Source: an uncultured Pseudomonadales bacterium (GTDB lineage: Bacteria; Pseudomonadota; Gammaproteobacteria; Pseudomonadales; Cellvibrionaceae). Taken from it: a stretch of DNA of 51,235 nt. Shown here one piece after another: positions 36,040-47,004 of the stretch. Below the pieces are notes generated by a model, which was not told the DNA's origin, did not search any database, and was given only the letters and a program-made list of their open reading frames with translations. The stretch's first letter is position 1; the number at the start of each line of letters is the position of its first letter. The position numbers and the translations under genes are program-made. The stretch covers positions 1-51,235 of the forward strand of contig CANLTI010000038.1 of assembly GCA_947494095.1 (NCBI GenBank), in the 5' to 3' direction.

Positions 36040-36405
36040 CTAAAACACTAACAAAGCCCGCAGTTGAGGTATTACTAACGTAACGAGCAGTGTAATGTTG
36101 ACGGCGACCGTAAACCAAAAAACAATTCTAAAGCGTGTTTTTTGGGTTTTGTGCCTAAATGATTGCTGGGCGAGCATGGCGCCGGGCCAGCCCCCTAACA
36201 CCGCACACAGGTGCAGTGTGCTTTCGGGAATGCGCCATTGGTTGCCAATGGCTGCGCGCTTATCCTTCCAGTACATAATATAAGTCATAAGGCTTGCTAG
36301 TCCATATACGCACGCTACGGCATAATTTAGCTCTACCCATAACATGGCATACGCTAAAAAAATCACCAAAATAAAAATGGCTGCCGCGTTTATTTTTTTT
36401 ATCAT
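36040..36405 (-). CDS. DUF1294 family membrane protein
   Basis: A 121-residue protein with hydrophobic helices at about 8-26 and 28-46 and a third near the C-terminus. The family signature is complete: YWKDKRAAIGNQWRIPESTLHLCAVLGGWPGAMLAQQSFRHKTQKTRFRIVFW. Many relatives carry a cold-shock domain before this region; here it is only the membrane part. Function is unknown. The next gene upstream (Mpo1-like) is 48 bp away on the same strand, so the two may share a transcript. Confidence 0.88.
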   Translation of the reverse strand: MIKKINAAAIFILVIFLAYAMLWVELNYAVACVYGLASLMTYIMYWKDKRAAIGNQWRIPESTLHLCAVLGGWPGAMLAQQSFRHKTQKTRFRIVFWFTVAVNITLLVTLVIPQLRALLVF

Positions 36406-36453
36406 GGCTTAAGCCTTTTACAATAAGGGCTTTGCATTAGCCATAGAGAGAGT

Positions 36454-36954
36454 TTATGGCTGATTAATTTTTTGATGCCAGTCTGATTTAAAACCAAATA
36501 GTAGTATGGCCTCGACCACAACAAATAATGGCCCAATAATTAAGCCGCGCATATCATCCATAAAGGCGGGTTTTTTGCCTTCAAAGTAATGCCCTATAAA
36601 TTGTAGTAGCCAGCCTAAAGCAAATAATCCTACGCCTAGCAGTAGCCATTGCATAGTGGGCAATTGTGCGGCCGCTATACCTAACCATACTGCCACCAAC
36701 AGCAGCGCGCCCATCAACAAACCCAACAACAGGTGCAAACGTACATAAAAAATAGTACAAAAAACAACAAGCACAAGCGCCGGCGTTATCGCCACATCAG
36801 CCAGCAACAGGCTTGGGCGAGACAATAAAATAGCCACGGCAATCACAATCATAGGAATACCGATAAAATGAGTGGCCACATTACGCCGGTCTTGATGGTA
36901 TTTTGCGTATTGCGATAAATGCTTAAACAGTGCGCTATTGGCTGAGTCAGTCAT
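36454..36954 (-). CDS. Mpo1-like (DUF962) membrane protein
   Basis: A protein of about 166 residues with four hydrophobic helices. The family motifs are LSQYAKYHQDRRNVATHFIGIPMIV near the N-terminus and WLLQFIGHYFEGKKPAFMDDMRGLIIGPLFVV near the C-terminus. These contain the His residues proposed to hold iron in yeast Mpo1, which oxidises 2-hydroxy fatty acids. I start at the ATG at 36954. A longer frame to 37089 would run into the hairpin terminator of icd and has no family similarity. Confidence 0.88.
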   Translation of the reverse strand: MTDSANSALFKHLSQYAKYHQDRRNVATHFIGIPMIVIAVAILLSRPSLLLADVAITPALVLVVFCTIFYVRLHLLLGLLMGALLLVAVWLGIAAAQLPTMQWLLLGVGLFALGWLLQFIGHYFEGKKPAFMDDMRGLIIGPLFVVVEAILLFGFKSDWHQKINQP

Positions 36955-37055
36955 ACTACATACTCTTCTATTGACGTAATAAACCATTTTGTGCATCAAG
37001 GCAGCATTTAATGAATGCCTAAACCGATCATACAAGATGACACATAAAAAAATAT

Positions 37056-37093
37056 AAAAAAAATGCCTACCGGTAAAACCGGCAGGCATTTTT
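37056..37093 (-). terminator. Terminator of icd
   Basis: AAAATGCCTACCGGT pairs with ACCGGCAGGCATTTT (one wobble) around AAA, with A/T runs on both sides. It begins 24 bp after the icd stop. Confidence 0.88.
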
Positions 37094-37116
37094 AAAGATT
37101 GAATAACACCAATAGC

Positions 37117-39339
<2,223 letters not shown>

Positions 39340-39760
39340 TCAATTAACCTGCCTTAGAGGAGTATCTGCAAAATGTATGGCTCACGCATTGCGTACACTA
39401 ACGATCGTTAACATACCGGTGAGCACAGGTGGAAACGCGCGCAATTATAACAGCTCGGCAGGCTCCTTAACAGTAAAGGAATTTTAGCTCATTAAAGGCA
39501 ATATTTAGCGCTTTTAATTGCATTTCGGTGCAAATAGCAACACAGTTATTGAGGCCTTGGCAATAGGCACGCCAATACGAGTTAACCCAACACCTTTTAA
39601 ATAACGCTCCGCATCATAAATTACTTACCCTATAGCGATTAGCTAGCCCCCCTAAGACCCAAACTTTGCCTACCAACTAAAACCCTAAATAGCTTAGGGA
39701 CTACCGCAGGCTGTAAAGCATGCTACACTCGCTGCTTATTGACTCTCAAAAATACAAACC
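39340..39760. other. Gene-free region between divergent icd and pcnB
   Basis: About 420 bp that must hold the icd and pcnB promoters. The only structure I see is the 12-bp palindrome TAACGATCGTTA at 39399-39410, 60 bp upstream of icd, a possible operator for an unknown regulator. No coding remnant is seen. Confidence 0.5.
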
Positions 39761-41146
39761 ATGCTAAAACGTTTACTCAAACTTTTATCGCCGTCTAGCG
39801 GCGCTGTACCTGCCGGCAATCACACCATGGCAGCCACGCGCAGCGACCACCAAGTGTCTTTGCACGGGTTAAGCCCTAATGCGGTTAAAGTGTGCCAGTC
39901 GCTGCAACAAGCAGGCTACCAAGCCTATATTGTCGGCGGTGGCGTACGCGACAGCCTGCTAGAGGCTAAACCTAAAGACTTTGATGTCGCCACCGATGCA
40001 ACCCCCGAACAAGTACGCCAAGTATTTCGCAGTTCGCGCATTATTGGGCGTCGCTTTAAGATTGTGCATGTACGTTTTGGCCGCGAGATTATTGAGGTCA
40101 CTACTTTTCGCGGCAGCCATCAAGAGGGTAAATCGCACAACGCGGTGCAATCAGAGCAGGGCCTACTATTGCGCGATAACGTCTATGGCGATTTAGAATC
40201 GGATGCTTTACGCCGCGACTTTACGATTAACGCCCTTTACTACGACCCCATTAGCGAAACCTTAATTGATTTTACTCATGGCCTTGAAGATATTAAATCG
40301 CGCACACTGCGTATTATTGGCAATGCTAGCGACCGCTACCGCGAAGACCCCGTACGCATGCTGCGCGCCGCACGCTTTGCCGCTAAGCTAGCTTTTAAGC
40401 TAGAACCTGCAACCGCCAAGCCCATTTTGGCACTCGGCGAGCTACTCGATCACATTCCCGCCGCTAGGCTCTTTGAAGAAGTACTTAAGCTAATGCTGGG
40501 GGGCTCAGCGACAGCCACTTACAATAGCCTGCAAGAATACAACCTGCTGGCTCATTTATTCCCCGGTGCAGCACCTTTAATCAACGATAGCGAGTTTAAT
40601 CAAAAAATGATTGAGCTCGTGTGCGTCAATACCGATAAACGTATTCGCCAAGGCAAGCGCGTTACACCGGCGTTTATTTTTGCCGTCTTTTTATGGCTGC
40701 CACTACAAGCTGAGATCAAGCGCTTGCTGGCCGAAGGCATGAAAATAGGCGACGCCAGAAATGCCGCTATTGGCAGTGTAATTAGCCAACAGGTCACGCG
40801 CACCTCTATACCTAAGCGCTTTACCTTACCTATGCGAGACATTTGGTACTTACAGCATGTACTGGCAACACGCCCAGGCAAACGCTGTTTTGGCGCGCTA
40901 GAGCATCAACGCTTTCGCGCCGCTTATGACTTTTTATTATTGCGCGAAGATGCCGGCGAAGATTTTAACGGCGCAGGCCGCTGGTGGACAGAGTTTCAAT
41001 TTGCCGATGAAGCCCATCAGCAAATCATGATAGAAGCACTCAATACCCAGCAAGCCAGCAGCAAGCCCAAGCGCAAACCACGCCGGCGCAACCCCAAAAA
41101 AGATAGCGCCACGCGTGGCGATACTCCACCACCCGCTAGTGATTAA
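39761..41146 (+). CDS. pcnB: Poly(A) polymerase I
   Basis: A 461-residue class-II nucleotidyltransferase that adds poly(A) tails to RNA 3' ends and speeds decay. The head domain has GGGVRD (59-64) with the metal-binding DFD at 73-75, then RRDFTINALYYDP and the RNA-binding segment DRYREDPVRMLRAARFAAKL. The C-terminus is a basic tail (KPKRKPRRRNPKK), common in this family and likely to bind RNA. folK begins three bases after the stop, the usual gammaproteobacterial order. Confidence 0.95.
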   Translation: MLKRLLKLLSPSSGAVPAGNHTMAATRSDHQVSLHGLSPNAVKVCQSLQQAGYQAYIVGGGVRDSLLEAKPKDFDVATDATPEQVRQVFRSSRIIGRRFKIVHVRFGREIIEVTTFRGSHQEGKSHNAVQSEQGLLLRDNVYGDLESDALRRDFTINALYYDPISETLIDFTHGLEDIKSRTLRIIGNASDRYREDPVRMLRAARFAAKLAFKLEPATAKPILALGELLDHIPAARLFEEVLKLMLGGSATATYNSLQEYNLLAHLFPGAAPLINDSEFNQKMIELVCVNTDKRIRQGKRVTPAFIFAVFLWLPLQAEIKRLLAEGMKIGDARNAAIGSVISQQVTRTSIPKRFTLPMRDIWYLQHVLATRPGKRCFGALEHQRFRAAYDFLLLREDAGEDFNGAGRWWTEFQFADEAHQQIMIEALNTQQASSKPKRKPRRRNPKKDSATRGDTPPPASD

Positions 41147-41148
41147 CC

Positions 41149-41625
41149 ATGTTAAATACCGTGTATGTTGGTTTAGGCAGCAACCTAGACCAACCTTTAC
41201 AGCAAGTCACCCAAGCGCTCGAACAAATCAATGCCATCACAGATACTGTACTTGTGAGTCATTCACCTTGGTACAAAAGCATTGCTGTGGGGCCTATTCA
41301 GCCCGACTTTATTAATGGCGCCGCCAAAGTGCATACCGCACTCGATGCGCACAGCTTTTTAACGGCACTCCAAAATATAGAGCAAGCACACCAGCGTGTA
41401 CGCAAAGAACACTGGGGCCCACGCACGTTAGATCTAGATATTTTATTGTGGAATAATGACACCATCAACACTGAGCGCTTAACAGTACCTCATGCTTTTT
41501 TGCAGGTGCGCAGCTTTGTATTACTACCGTTAAATGATATTGCCAACGAACTTACCCTGCCTAATGGCAAGACAGTTGAGGCTTTGGCGCAACAGTGCGA
41601 CCGAGCAGGCACCGAGCAGATTTAA
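41149..41625 (+). CDS. folK: 6-hydroxymethyl-dihydropterin pyrophosphokinase
   Basis: A 158-residue folate-pathway enzyme that transfers pyrophosphate from ATP to the pterin alcohol before condensation with p-aminobenzoate. The motifs YVGLGSNL at the start, IEQAHQRVRKEHWGPRTLDLDILLW (Asp pair binding Mg2+ at about 95 and 97) and PHAFLQVRSFVLLPLNDI are intact. It is two bases beyond pcnB and probably co-transcribed with it and with panB. Confidence 0.95.
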   Translation: MLNTVYVGLGSNLDQPLQQVTQALEQINAITDTVLVSHSPWYKSIAVGPIQPDFINGAAKVHTALDAHSFLTALQNIEQAHQRVRKEHWGPRTLDLDILLWNNDTINTERLTVPHAFLQVRSFVLLPLNDIANELTLPNGKTVEALAQQCDRAGTEQI

Positions 41626-41730
41626 TGCTCATTCAGGCTACACTCTTTATGCCAGCTTTTAACCTTGAGCGCTGTAGCGATAACCTAACGTTGAATGGCT
41701 TGGTTTTTTCCTTTACTGCGGAGCGCCCTC

Positions 41731-42546
41731 ATGGCTTACCTACAAGACCCACTCATTAAACCCATCACTATTCACACCCTTCAAAAACTCAAAGCGCAAG
41801 GTGAGAAATTTACGTGCGTTGCGCTATACGATGCCCCTATGGCTGCTATGGCAGAGCAAACCGGCATAGAAACCGTCTTAGTGGGTGACAGCCTCGGCAT
41901 GACTGTTTTAGGGTACGACTCTACCCTGCCTGTCACTATGGAACATATGATTTATCACGTAGAAGCGGTTGCACGCGGCAATAAAAAGTCATTAATTTTA
42001 GGGGATATGCCCTTTATGAGCTATGCCACCGTTGACTTAGCCATGCACAACGCTATGCGTATTATGCAAGCCGGTGCCCATATGGTCAAAATGGAAGGCG
42101 GGCAATGGCTAGCACCCACCGTCACCATGCTCGCTGAACGCGGCATTCCTGTGTGCGCCCATTTAGGGCTTACGCCGCAGTCGGTCAATAAGCTCGGCGG
42201 CTTTAAAGTGCAAGGGCGCACACAAAAGCAAGCCAAAACACTCTTAAATGATGCCCAGGCATTGGCCCTAGCTGGCGCCGATTTACTGGTTTTAGAATGC
42301 GTGCCTAGTGAGCTGGCCAAGCAAATCAGCGAAGTTGTTGCGATACCCGTTATTGGTATTGGCGCTGGCAAAGATACCGATGCGCAGGTACTTGTCGTCA
42401 ACGATATATTAGGCCTTACACCTAAGCCCCCCAAATTCAGCAAAAACTTTTTAATCGAAGCCGGTGATATTGCCGGGGCTTTAACCCAATACGTAGGTGA
42501 TGTAAAAGCCGGAATCTTCCCCGCTGTCGAACACGGCTTTGAGTGA
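41731..42546 (+). CDS. panB: Ketopantoate hydroxymethyltransferase
   Basis: An enzyme of 271 residues that adds a hydroxymethyl group to 2-oxoisovalerate, the first step of pantothenate and CoA synthesis. It shows LYDAPMAAMAEQTGIETVLVGDSLGMTVLGYDSTLPVTMEHM with the metal-binding Asp and VKMEGG, HLGLTPQSVNKLGGFKVQGR, and PVIGIGAGKDTDAQVLVVND. I start at 41731 because GGAG lies 8 bases upstream and the preceding 12 codons have no family similarity. panC, which often follows panB, is absent here: a terminator and a convergent LysR gene come next. Confidence 0.95.
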   Translation: MAYLQDPLIKPITIHTLQKLKAQGEKFTCVALYDAPMAAMAEQTGIETVLVGDSLGMTVLGYDSTLPVTMEHMIYHVEAVARGNKKSLILGDMPFMSYATVDLAMHNAMRIMQAGAHMVKMEGGQWLAPTVTMLAERGIPVCAHLGLTPQSVNKLGGFKVQGRTQKQAKTLLNDAQALALAGADLLVLECVPSELAKQISEVVAIPVIGIGAGKDTDAQVLVVNDILGLTPKPPKFSKNFLIEAGDIAGALTQYVGDVKAGIFPAVEHGFE

Positions 42547-42572
42547 CACACAGCCAGCCAACACGCCATTAA

Positions 42573-42610
42573 AATAACAAAGCGCCCGTATTGGCGGGCA
42601 TTTTGTTATT
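42573..42610 (+). terminator. Terminator after panB
   Basis: AATAACAA/TTGTTATT and GCCCG/CGGGC form a nested stem-loop followed by T-rich sequence. It ends the pcnB-folK-panB transcript and may also serve the convergent LysR gene. Confidence 0.8.
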
Positions 42611-42675
42611 GTGTGGACGCGCACTGAACGCTACAAGGCGCCATTTAAACCAACAATACAAAAGCTTGCTAGCTT

Positions 42676-43614
42676 TTATGATTCGAGCCCATCGGTATGC
42701 ACAAAACCACCGAAGGCCAGCTGCTCTAACATACTCGCGCTTTTGATTTTGAAGGCATCACGCAATAGCCGCATGGCCGGTGTAATCGATTGGCGACTCG
42801 GGCATATCAGCCATAGCTCCGAGGTGCGCGGCGTAAAGTGCGGCAGTATATTCACTACCCTACCGGCCAGCAAATCGGCGTGCATATCAAGGCACGACTT
42901 AACAGCAACCCCTTTGCCAGCCACGCACCACCGCCGCACCAAGTCACCATCATTACTGGCGCGGTTGCCTTGCATTTTAACGGTGTGCTCTTCGCCTTCA
43001 CGGGTAAAACCCCAAACATCGTATATCACATCATGTAACTGATAAAACAATCCATTGTGTGTGGCCAGGTCTTGTGGATGTGCGGGCGTACCGCGCTGCT
43101 CCAAATAGCCTTGGGTAGCGCACAACACCCCCGGCACATTACAAATTTTAAAGCCGTATAAGTTTGAATCTTTGGGTGGCCCGTAGCGCAGCGCCATATC
43201 AACCGAGTCGCGATAAAAGTCGATGGTGCTGTCACTCACCGTTACTTTTAAGCTAATGCTAGGGTGCGCCTCCATAAATTCATCCAACCAAGGCATCACC
43301 ACATTGCGACCCAGGTCAGACGATAAAGATAAACGCACCTCACCTTCGACTTTACCTTCGCTACCGTGCATGGCTTGCTTAGCCTGCGCCAATAAACTCA
43401 AGGCTTTTTCGCACTCGGGCAAATAGCGCTCGCCCGCGCTCGACAGCCTAATTTTGCGTGTTGTGCGAATAAATAGCTCAGCGCCCAAGGCCGCTTCTGC
43501 ACGCTTAAGGGCGGCGCTCGCGGTGGCCATACGCATATCTAAATGCGCGGCTGCTTTTGTGATACTGCGAAACTCGGCAACTTTAAGGACAACCTGCAGG
43601 TCTTCTAGTAGCAT
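42676..43614 (-). CDS. LysR family transcriptional regulator
   Basis: A 312-residue regulator. The N-terminal winged helix-turn-helix (1-60) reads LEDLQVVLKVAEFRSITKAAAHLDMRMATASAALKRAEAALGAELFIRTTRKIRLS, followed by a linker helix and a substrate-binding domain of the periplasmic type II fold (about 90-300). It is divergent from the quinone oxidoreductase gene, and a perfect 31-bp palindrome with a T-N11-A-like core lies between them, so it probably controls that gene and itself. The inducer is unknown; quinones or electrophiles are a guess from the target. Confidence 0.9.
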   Translation of the reverse strand: MLLEDLQVVLKVAEFRSITKAAAHLDMRMATASAALKRAEAALGAELFIRTTRKIRLSSAGERYLPECEKALSLLAQAKQAMHGSEGKVEGEVRLSLSSDLGRNVVMPWLDEFMEAHPSISLKVTVSDSTIDFYRDSVDMALRYGPPKDSNLYGFKICNVPGVLCATQGYLEQRGTPAHPQDLATHNGLFYQLHDVIYDVWGFTREGEEHTVKMQGNRASNDGDLVRRWCVAGKGVAVKSCLDMHADLLAGRVVNILPHFTPRTSELWLICPSRQSITPAMRLLRDAFKIKSASMLEQLAFGGFVHTDGLES

Positions 43615-43670
43615 TTTTTCATCTCACAGACGTTTTGCTCACATTCAATACCGCTAATAATAAAGCGCTC

Positions 43671-43701
43671 AATAATTATCAAATATAATTTGATAATTAT
43701 T
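43671..43701. promoter_or_regulatory. 31-bp perfect palindrome, likely LysR operator
   Basis: AATAATTATCAAAT and ATTTGATAATTATT form exact 14-bp arms around ATA. It starts 57 bp from the LysR start codon and ends 88 bp from the oxidoreductase start, as expected for a shared LysR recognition site. Confidence 0.75.
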
Positions 43702-43788
43702 CAAAGATTACACTATTTATTATATTTACAACACCGCCTAATATACTCACAAGCTAATCACATTCACCCACATTTACGAGTCATTATT

Positions 43789-44850
43789 ATGAGTACAGCA
43801 ACGACTTCATCAAGCAACACTATGAAAGCCATCGGCTACACCCAGTCACTCCCCATTAGTGATACCTCCTCGCTCACAGATGTAGAGGTTGCCCAACCTA
43901 TAGCTACCGGGCGCGACTTACTGGTTAAAGTCAAAGCCATTGCCGTGAACCCTGTCGACTATAAAATTCGCCAAAACATGGCGCCCGCTGCAGGCGAGAC
44001 AAAAATTATTGGCTGGGATGCAGTTGGCGAAGTGATTGCAACAGGCGAAGCCGCGAGCCACTTTAAACCCGGCGACACCGTATTTTACGCAGGCGACCTT
44101 AACCGCCAAGGCAGTAACGCCGAGTACCAGCTAGTTGATGAGCGCATTGTAGGGCACAAGCCCAAAAGCCTTTCAGATGCCGAAGCCGCTGCGCTACCGC
44201 TCACCACAATTACCGCATGGGAGCTATTATTTGATCATTTGGCCATTAAACAACAGGCGCCTGCAACCACGACAAAAACACAAGAAGTACTGTTAGTGAT
44301 TGGCGCAGCCGGTGGTGTAGGCTCGATATTACTACAATTAGCCAAAGCCATTACTGGCGCCACAGTCATTGCAACCGCCTCACGCGCTAACTCACAAGCG
44401 TGGGTTAAAGCGCTAGGTGCCGACTATGTAGTCGACCACTCAAAACCCTTACAACCACAAATTGAGGCACTAGGCCTGGGGCAAGTCACTCATATCGCCA
44501 GCCTAAACAGCACAGAGTCTTACTACGAAACCTATATCGAGCTATTAGCGCCTTTTGGCAAAATTGCTATGATTGACGACCCCAAAACACCTTTAGACGT
44601 AATGAAGCTTAAATTTAAAAGCTTATCGCTGCATATTGAATTTATGTTTGCCCGCTCCATGTTTAATGCCGCCGATATTCAAAGCCAAAGCGACCTACTC
44701 AACCAAGTATCAAGCCTTGTTGACCAAGGTTTTGTTAAAACAACAATCGGTAAAAACCTAGGGCTTATTAACGCCAAAAACCTACGCGCAGCCCACGAGA
44801 TACTTGAATCGGGTCAATCAATTGGCAAGCTGGTACTAGAAGGTTTTTAA
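43789..44850 (+). CDS. Zinc-type alcohol dehydrogenase-like quinone oxidoreductase
   Basis: A 353-residue medium-chain reductase of the quinone oxidoreductase/zeta-crystallin-like branch. MKAIGYTQ opens the family sequence and VKVKAIAVNPVDYKIRQ follows. NADPH binding is seen in VLLVIGAAGGVGSILLQLAKAITG, and GWDAVGEVIATG is the substrate-side loop. Catalytic zinc ligands are absent, fitting reduction of quinones or enals. The ATG at 43789 has GAG ten bases upstream; the longer frame to 43690 starts in the operator region. It is probably induced through the divergent LysR protein. Confidence 0.88.
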   Translation: MSTATTSSSNTMKAIGYTQSLPISDTSSLTDVEVAQPIATGRDLLVKVKAIAVNPVDYKIRQNMAPAAGETKIIGWDAVGEVIATGEAASHFKPGDTVFYAGDLNRQGSNAEYQLVDERIVGHKPKSLSDAEAAALPLTTITAWELLFDHLAIKQQAPATTTKTQEVLLVIGAAGGVGSILLQLAKAITGATVIATASRANSQAWVKALGADYVVDHSKPLQPQIEALGLGQVTHIASLNSTESYYETYIELLAPFGKIAMIDDPKTPLDVMKLKFKSLSLHIEFMFARSMFNAADIQSQSDLLNQVSSLVDQGFVKTTIGKNLGLINAKNLRAAHEILESGQSIGKLVLEGF

Positions 44851-44894
44851 TTGCACAAGCGCGCTATTGATTTAACCAAGAGCGTTGCGGTTTA

Positions 44895-44930
44895 AGCAAA
44901 AGCCTGCCATACCAAGAAGAGGCTTTTGCT
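44895..44930 (+). terminator. Terminator-like hairpin after quinone oxidoreductase gene
   Basis: Perfect 10-bp arms AGCAAAAGCC and GGCTTTTGCT around a 16-base loop, 45 bp after the stop. The trailing T run is short, so strength is uncertain. Confidence 0.65.
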
Positions 44931-45010
44931 ATGCGAGTAACAGCCTTTGTAATCTAGTCGCTTTACCTCCCCCGCACCCACAACCCAGCACTTAACAACA
45001 GGAGCCACAC

Positions 45011-45301
45011 ATGACGCCACTTACAGTCATTGCCAATATTACCGCCAAAGCCGGTCATATCGATCATGTAAAAGCCGAGCTCATTAAACTTATTGCTGTC
45101 ACACGTGCCGAAGAAGGTTGTATTAATTATGACCTGCATCAAGACAATCAAAACCCTGCACACTTTACCTTTTACGAAAGCTGGGCCTCACGCGCACTGT
45201 GGCAAATACATATGAATAATCCGCACCTCGCGGATTATCTCAAAGCCACCGAAGGTGCTGTAGACACCTTTACCATCAATGAAATGACGCCTATTGGTTA
45301 A
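45011..45301 (+). CDS. Antibiotic biosynthesis monooxygenase (ABM) family protein
   Basis: A small 96-residue protein of the ABM/YgiN fold. It has the ferredoxin-like pattern LTVIANITAKAGHIDHVKAELIKLIAVTRAEEGCINYDLHQDNQNPAHFTFYESWAS followed by a HMNNPHLADYL segment. YgiN-type members are cofactor-free quinol monooxygenases. The proximity to a quinone oxidoreductase gene on the same strand fits a role in quinone turnover, but a hairpin lies between. SD AGGAG precedes the ATG at a good distance. Confidence 0.88.
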   Translation: MTPLTVIANITAKAGHIDHVKAELIKLIAVTRAEEGCINYDLHQDNQNPAHFTFYESWASRALWQIHMNNPHLADYLKATEGAVDTFTINEMTPIG

Positions 45302-45321
45302 CGCATACCTACAAGCGCTGG

Positions 45322-46188
45322 CTACAAATGCAGCGAGAGCGCTTCCATTTTAGCCGGATCGTTATCCACAAAGCGCACCACCACTTTAATGCCTCGGCTG
45401 GCAGGGTTGGGCTCTACGGCTTGCACACTATGAATATAGGCATTAATCGTCGCAATTAATTGCTCGTTTTTATCGGCAAGGTCGATAACGGCCTGATCAA
45501 ACACACACGGTATTTGATCAGGCCGCACCAAAAATACCCCTAGCGCCTGCAAAGAGGCCTCGCGTACCACGCACTCTAAAGGCGCTTTACCGGCCAAGCG
45601 CAATACTGCTCTGCCCTCAAAATTACCCCCCTTTGCTTTTTTGGCTACCGGCTTTGGCTCGGCGCTTACAGCCTGCGGGCTCGCAAATGGGTTGGCCACG
45701 GCGGGCTTGGCTTTGGGCTTTTCTTTGGGCTTAGCAGCGCCGCCACCGGTTAATAATGATAAGGAGTCTTGTGCTTTTTTGTCGGGGTCGCCACCGGGCT
45801 TTAAACTGATATTGAGCTTTTTGAGTTGCTTGGCTACTTTGCGTATAAGTTCTTCGGGGGTAAAAGGCTTAGAGATATAATCATTAACCCCCGCTTGTAC
45901 CGCCGCCATCACATGCTCGCGGTCACCCCGACTGGTAATCATAATAAAAGGGGTTTTGGGTGTTGGCGACTCTTCACGTAACCACTTCAGCAGCTCTTCA
46001 CCGCTAAGCTCTGGCATCTCCCAATCCGACAAAATAAGATCGGGCTGTTTTTGCTTGATGATTACCCGCGCGCGCGCGCCATCGGGCGCCTCTAAAAGCT
46101 CAACCCCCTGCACCATTGTACGAAGGGTGCGCTTAATCATATCGCGCACAAAAGTAGCATCATCAGCCACCATAATTTTTACCGGCAT
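45322..46188 (-). CDS. Response regulator with CheY-like receiver and C-terminal PilZ-like region
   Basis: A 288-residue protein. The receiver domain (1-125) has Asp9/Asp10 for Mg2+, the phosphoacceptor Asp55 in LSDWEMP, Thr/Ser in MITSRG and Lys in YISKPF, so phosphorylation should be possible. A Lys/Ala/Pro-rich linker (about 135-190) follows. Residues about 190-288 begin with GRAVLRLAGKAPLECVVREASLQALGVFLVRPD, which resembles a PilZ-type beta-barrel, although the RxxxR motif for c-di-GMP is not obvious. There is no DNA-binding domain. No histidine kinase gene is next to it. SD AGAGG supports the start. Confidence 0.8.
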   Translation of the reverse strand: MPVKIMVADDATFVRDMIKRTLRTMVQGVELLEAPDGARARVIIKQKQPDLILSDWEMPELSGEELLKWLREESPTPKTPFIMITSRGDREHVMAAVQAGVNDYISKPFTPEELIRKVAKQLKKLNISLKPGGDPDKKAQDSLSLLTGGGAAKPKEKPKAKPAVANPFASPQAVSAEPKPVAKKAKGGNFEGRAVLRLAGKAPLECVVREASLQALGVFLVRPDQIPCVFDQAVIDLADKNEQLIATINAYIHSVQAVEPNPASRGIKVVVRFVDNDPAKMEALSLHL

Positions 46189-46294
46189 TACAGACCTCTT
46201 TTATTCAAGCCCCTAAACTTAGCGTCATCTATCTCAGCGAGAACCGCCCCAGCTAAAGAACGAAGAAAAACACACCATCCAATAATATTAATAC

Positions 46295-46530
46295 GTAACT
46301 ATTCAGAGGTACCGAATTGGGCGCTAATGGATCATTGACTGGGCCACTCAAGCCATCGGCGACTTTGCGCTCCTCGACTTTATGCTCCTGCAAAATCTAA
46401 TCTTGCATACCCTTATACAGGTGCACTGTCTAACCCTTGCTTCCCCTGCAAGGCCCGGCGCTTAAATACCCAGAAAATAACCCATCAACACCCTATCAGG
46501 TGAGGTTTGTCAGTTAAGCTGAATAGTTAC
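46295..46530 (+). repeat. MITE-like repeat, complete 236-bp copy
   Basis: The reference copy of the family: perfect 12-bp terminal inverted repeats GTAACTATTCAG (46295-46306) and CTGAATAGTTAC (46519-46530), no internal gene, several internal short repeats (GACTTTGCGCTCC/GACTTTATGCTCC). Flanking bases (ATAC on the left, ACTA on the right) do not show a clear duplication, so the transposase family cannot be assigned from this copy. Confidence 0.85.
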
Positions 46531-47004
46531 ACTAACGACTTGCTTTGTGCTGCGTTGCTCAACGCGTTACTGCCTTGGCATGCCCCGCGTCGAGCGCCTT
46601 GCCGATAAAACAGAACCTGCGTATAGGTACACAACTATTATTGCCTCACCCCTAAAAACACCCCTTTCATCTTCGGGCTGCTCTATGAGCGGGCGAGCCT
46701 ACCTTTTAGGTTAGCTGGTTTTGGCCTGTAAGCGCTATCAGCACGGGTAATAAAAAGAATTAAATAATCTGGCGTACATGTTTTATATGCCAAAACTTAA
46801 AGATCACGTATCAACCAAACAGACTGCGTGTTTGTATTACATGAAAAATATCAATGGCTATTGAGCATGAAGGGTCAGAAAAAACGAGCCGAAGGCTATG
46901 CTTGCACATAGAGTCCACCTTGGCACAGGGCACGCCAAGGTGGGCTTTAGTTAACCAGAACAAAGCCCCTTAGGGCTACCTGCTGATAAACATAAGTACG
47001 CCAC
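46531..47004. other. Gene-free stretch before lipoprotein island
   Basis: No credible gene. A perfect 10-bp inverted repeat CCACCTTGGC/GCCAAGGTGG lies at 46915-46943, about 60 bp beyond the stop of the minus-strand lipoprotein gene, without a T run on that strand. Confidence 0.5.

Noticed and set aside
36955..37089. Longer N-terminus for the Mpo1-like protein (frame to 37089).
   Set aside because: The added codons translate the icd terminator hairpin and have no family similarity; the ATG at 36954 starts right before the conserved region.
46915..46943. Inverted repeat CCACCTTGGC/GCCAAGGTGG as terminator of the lipoprotein gene at 47005.
   Set aside because: There is no T run on the minus strand after the stem, so intrinsic termination in that direction is unsupported.
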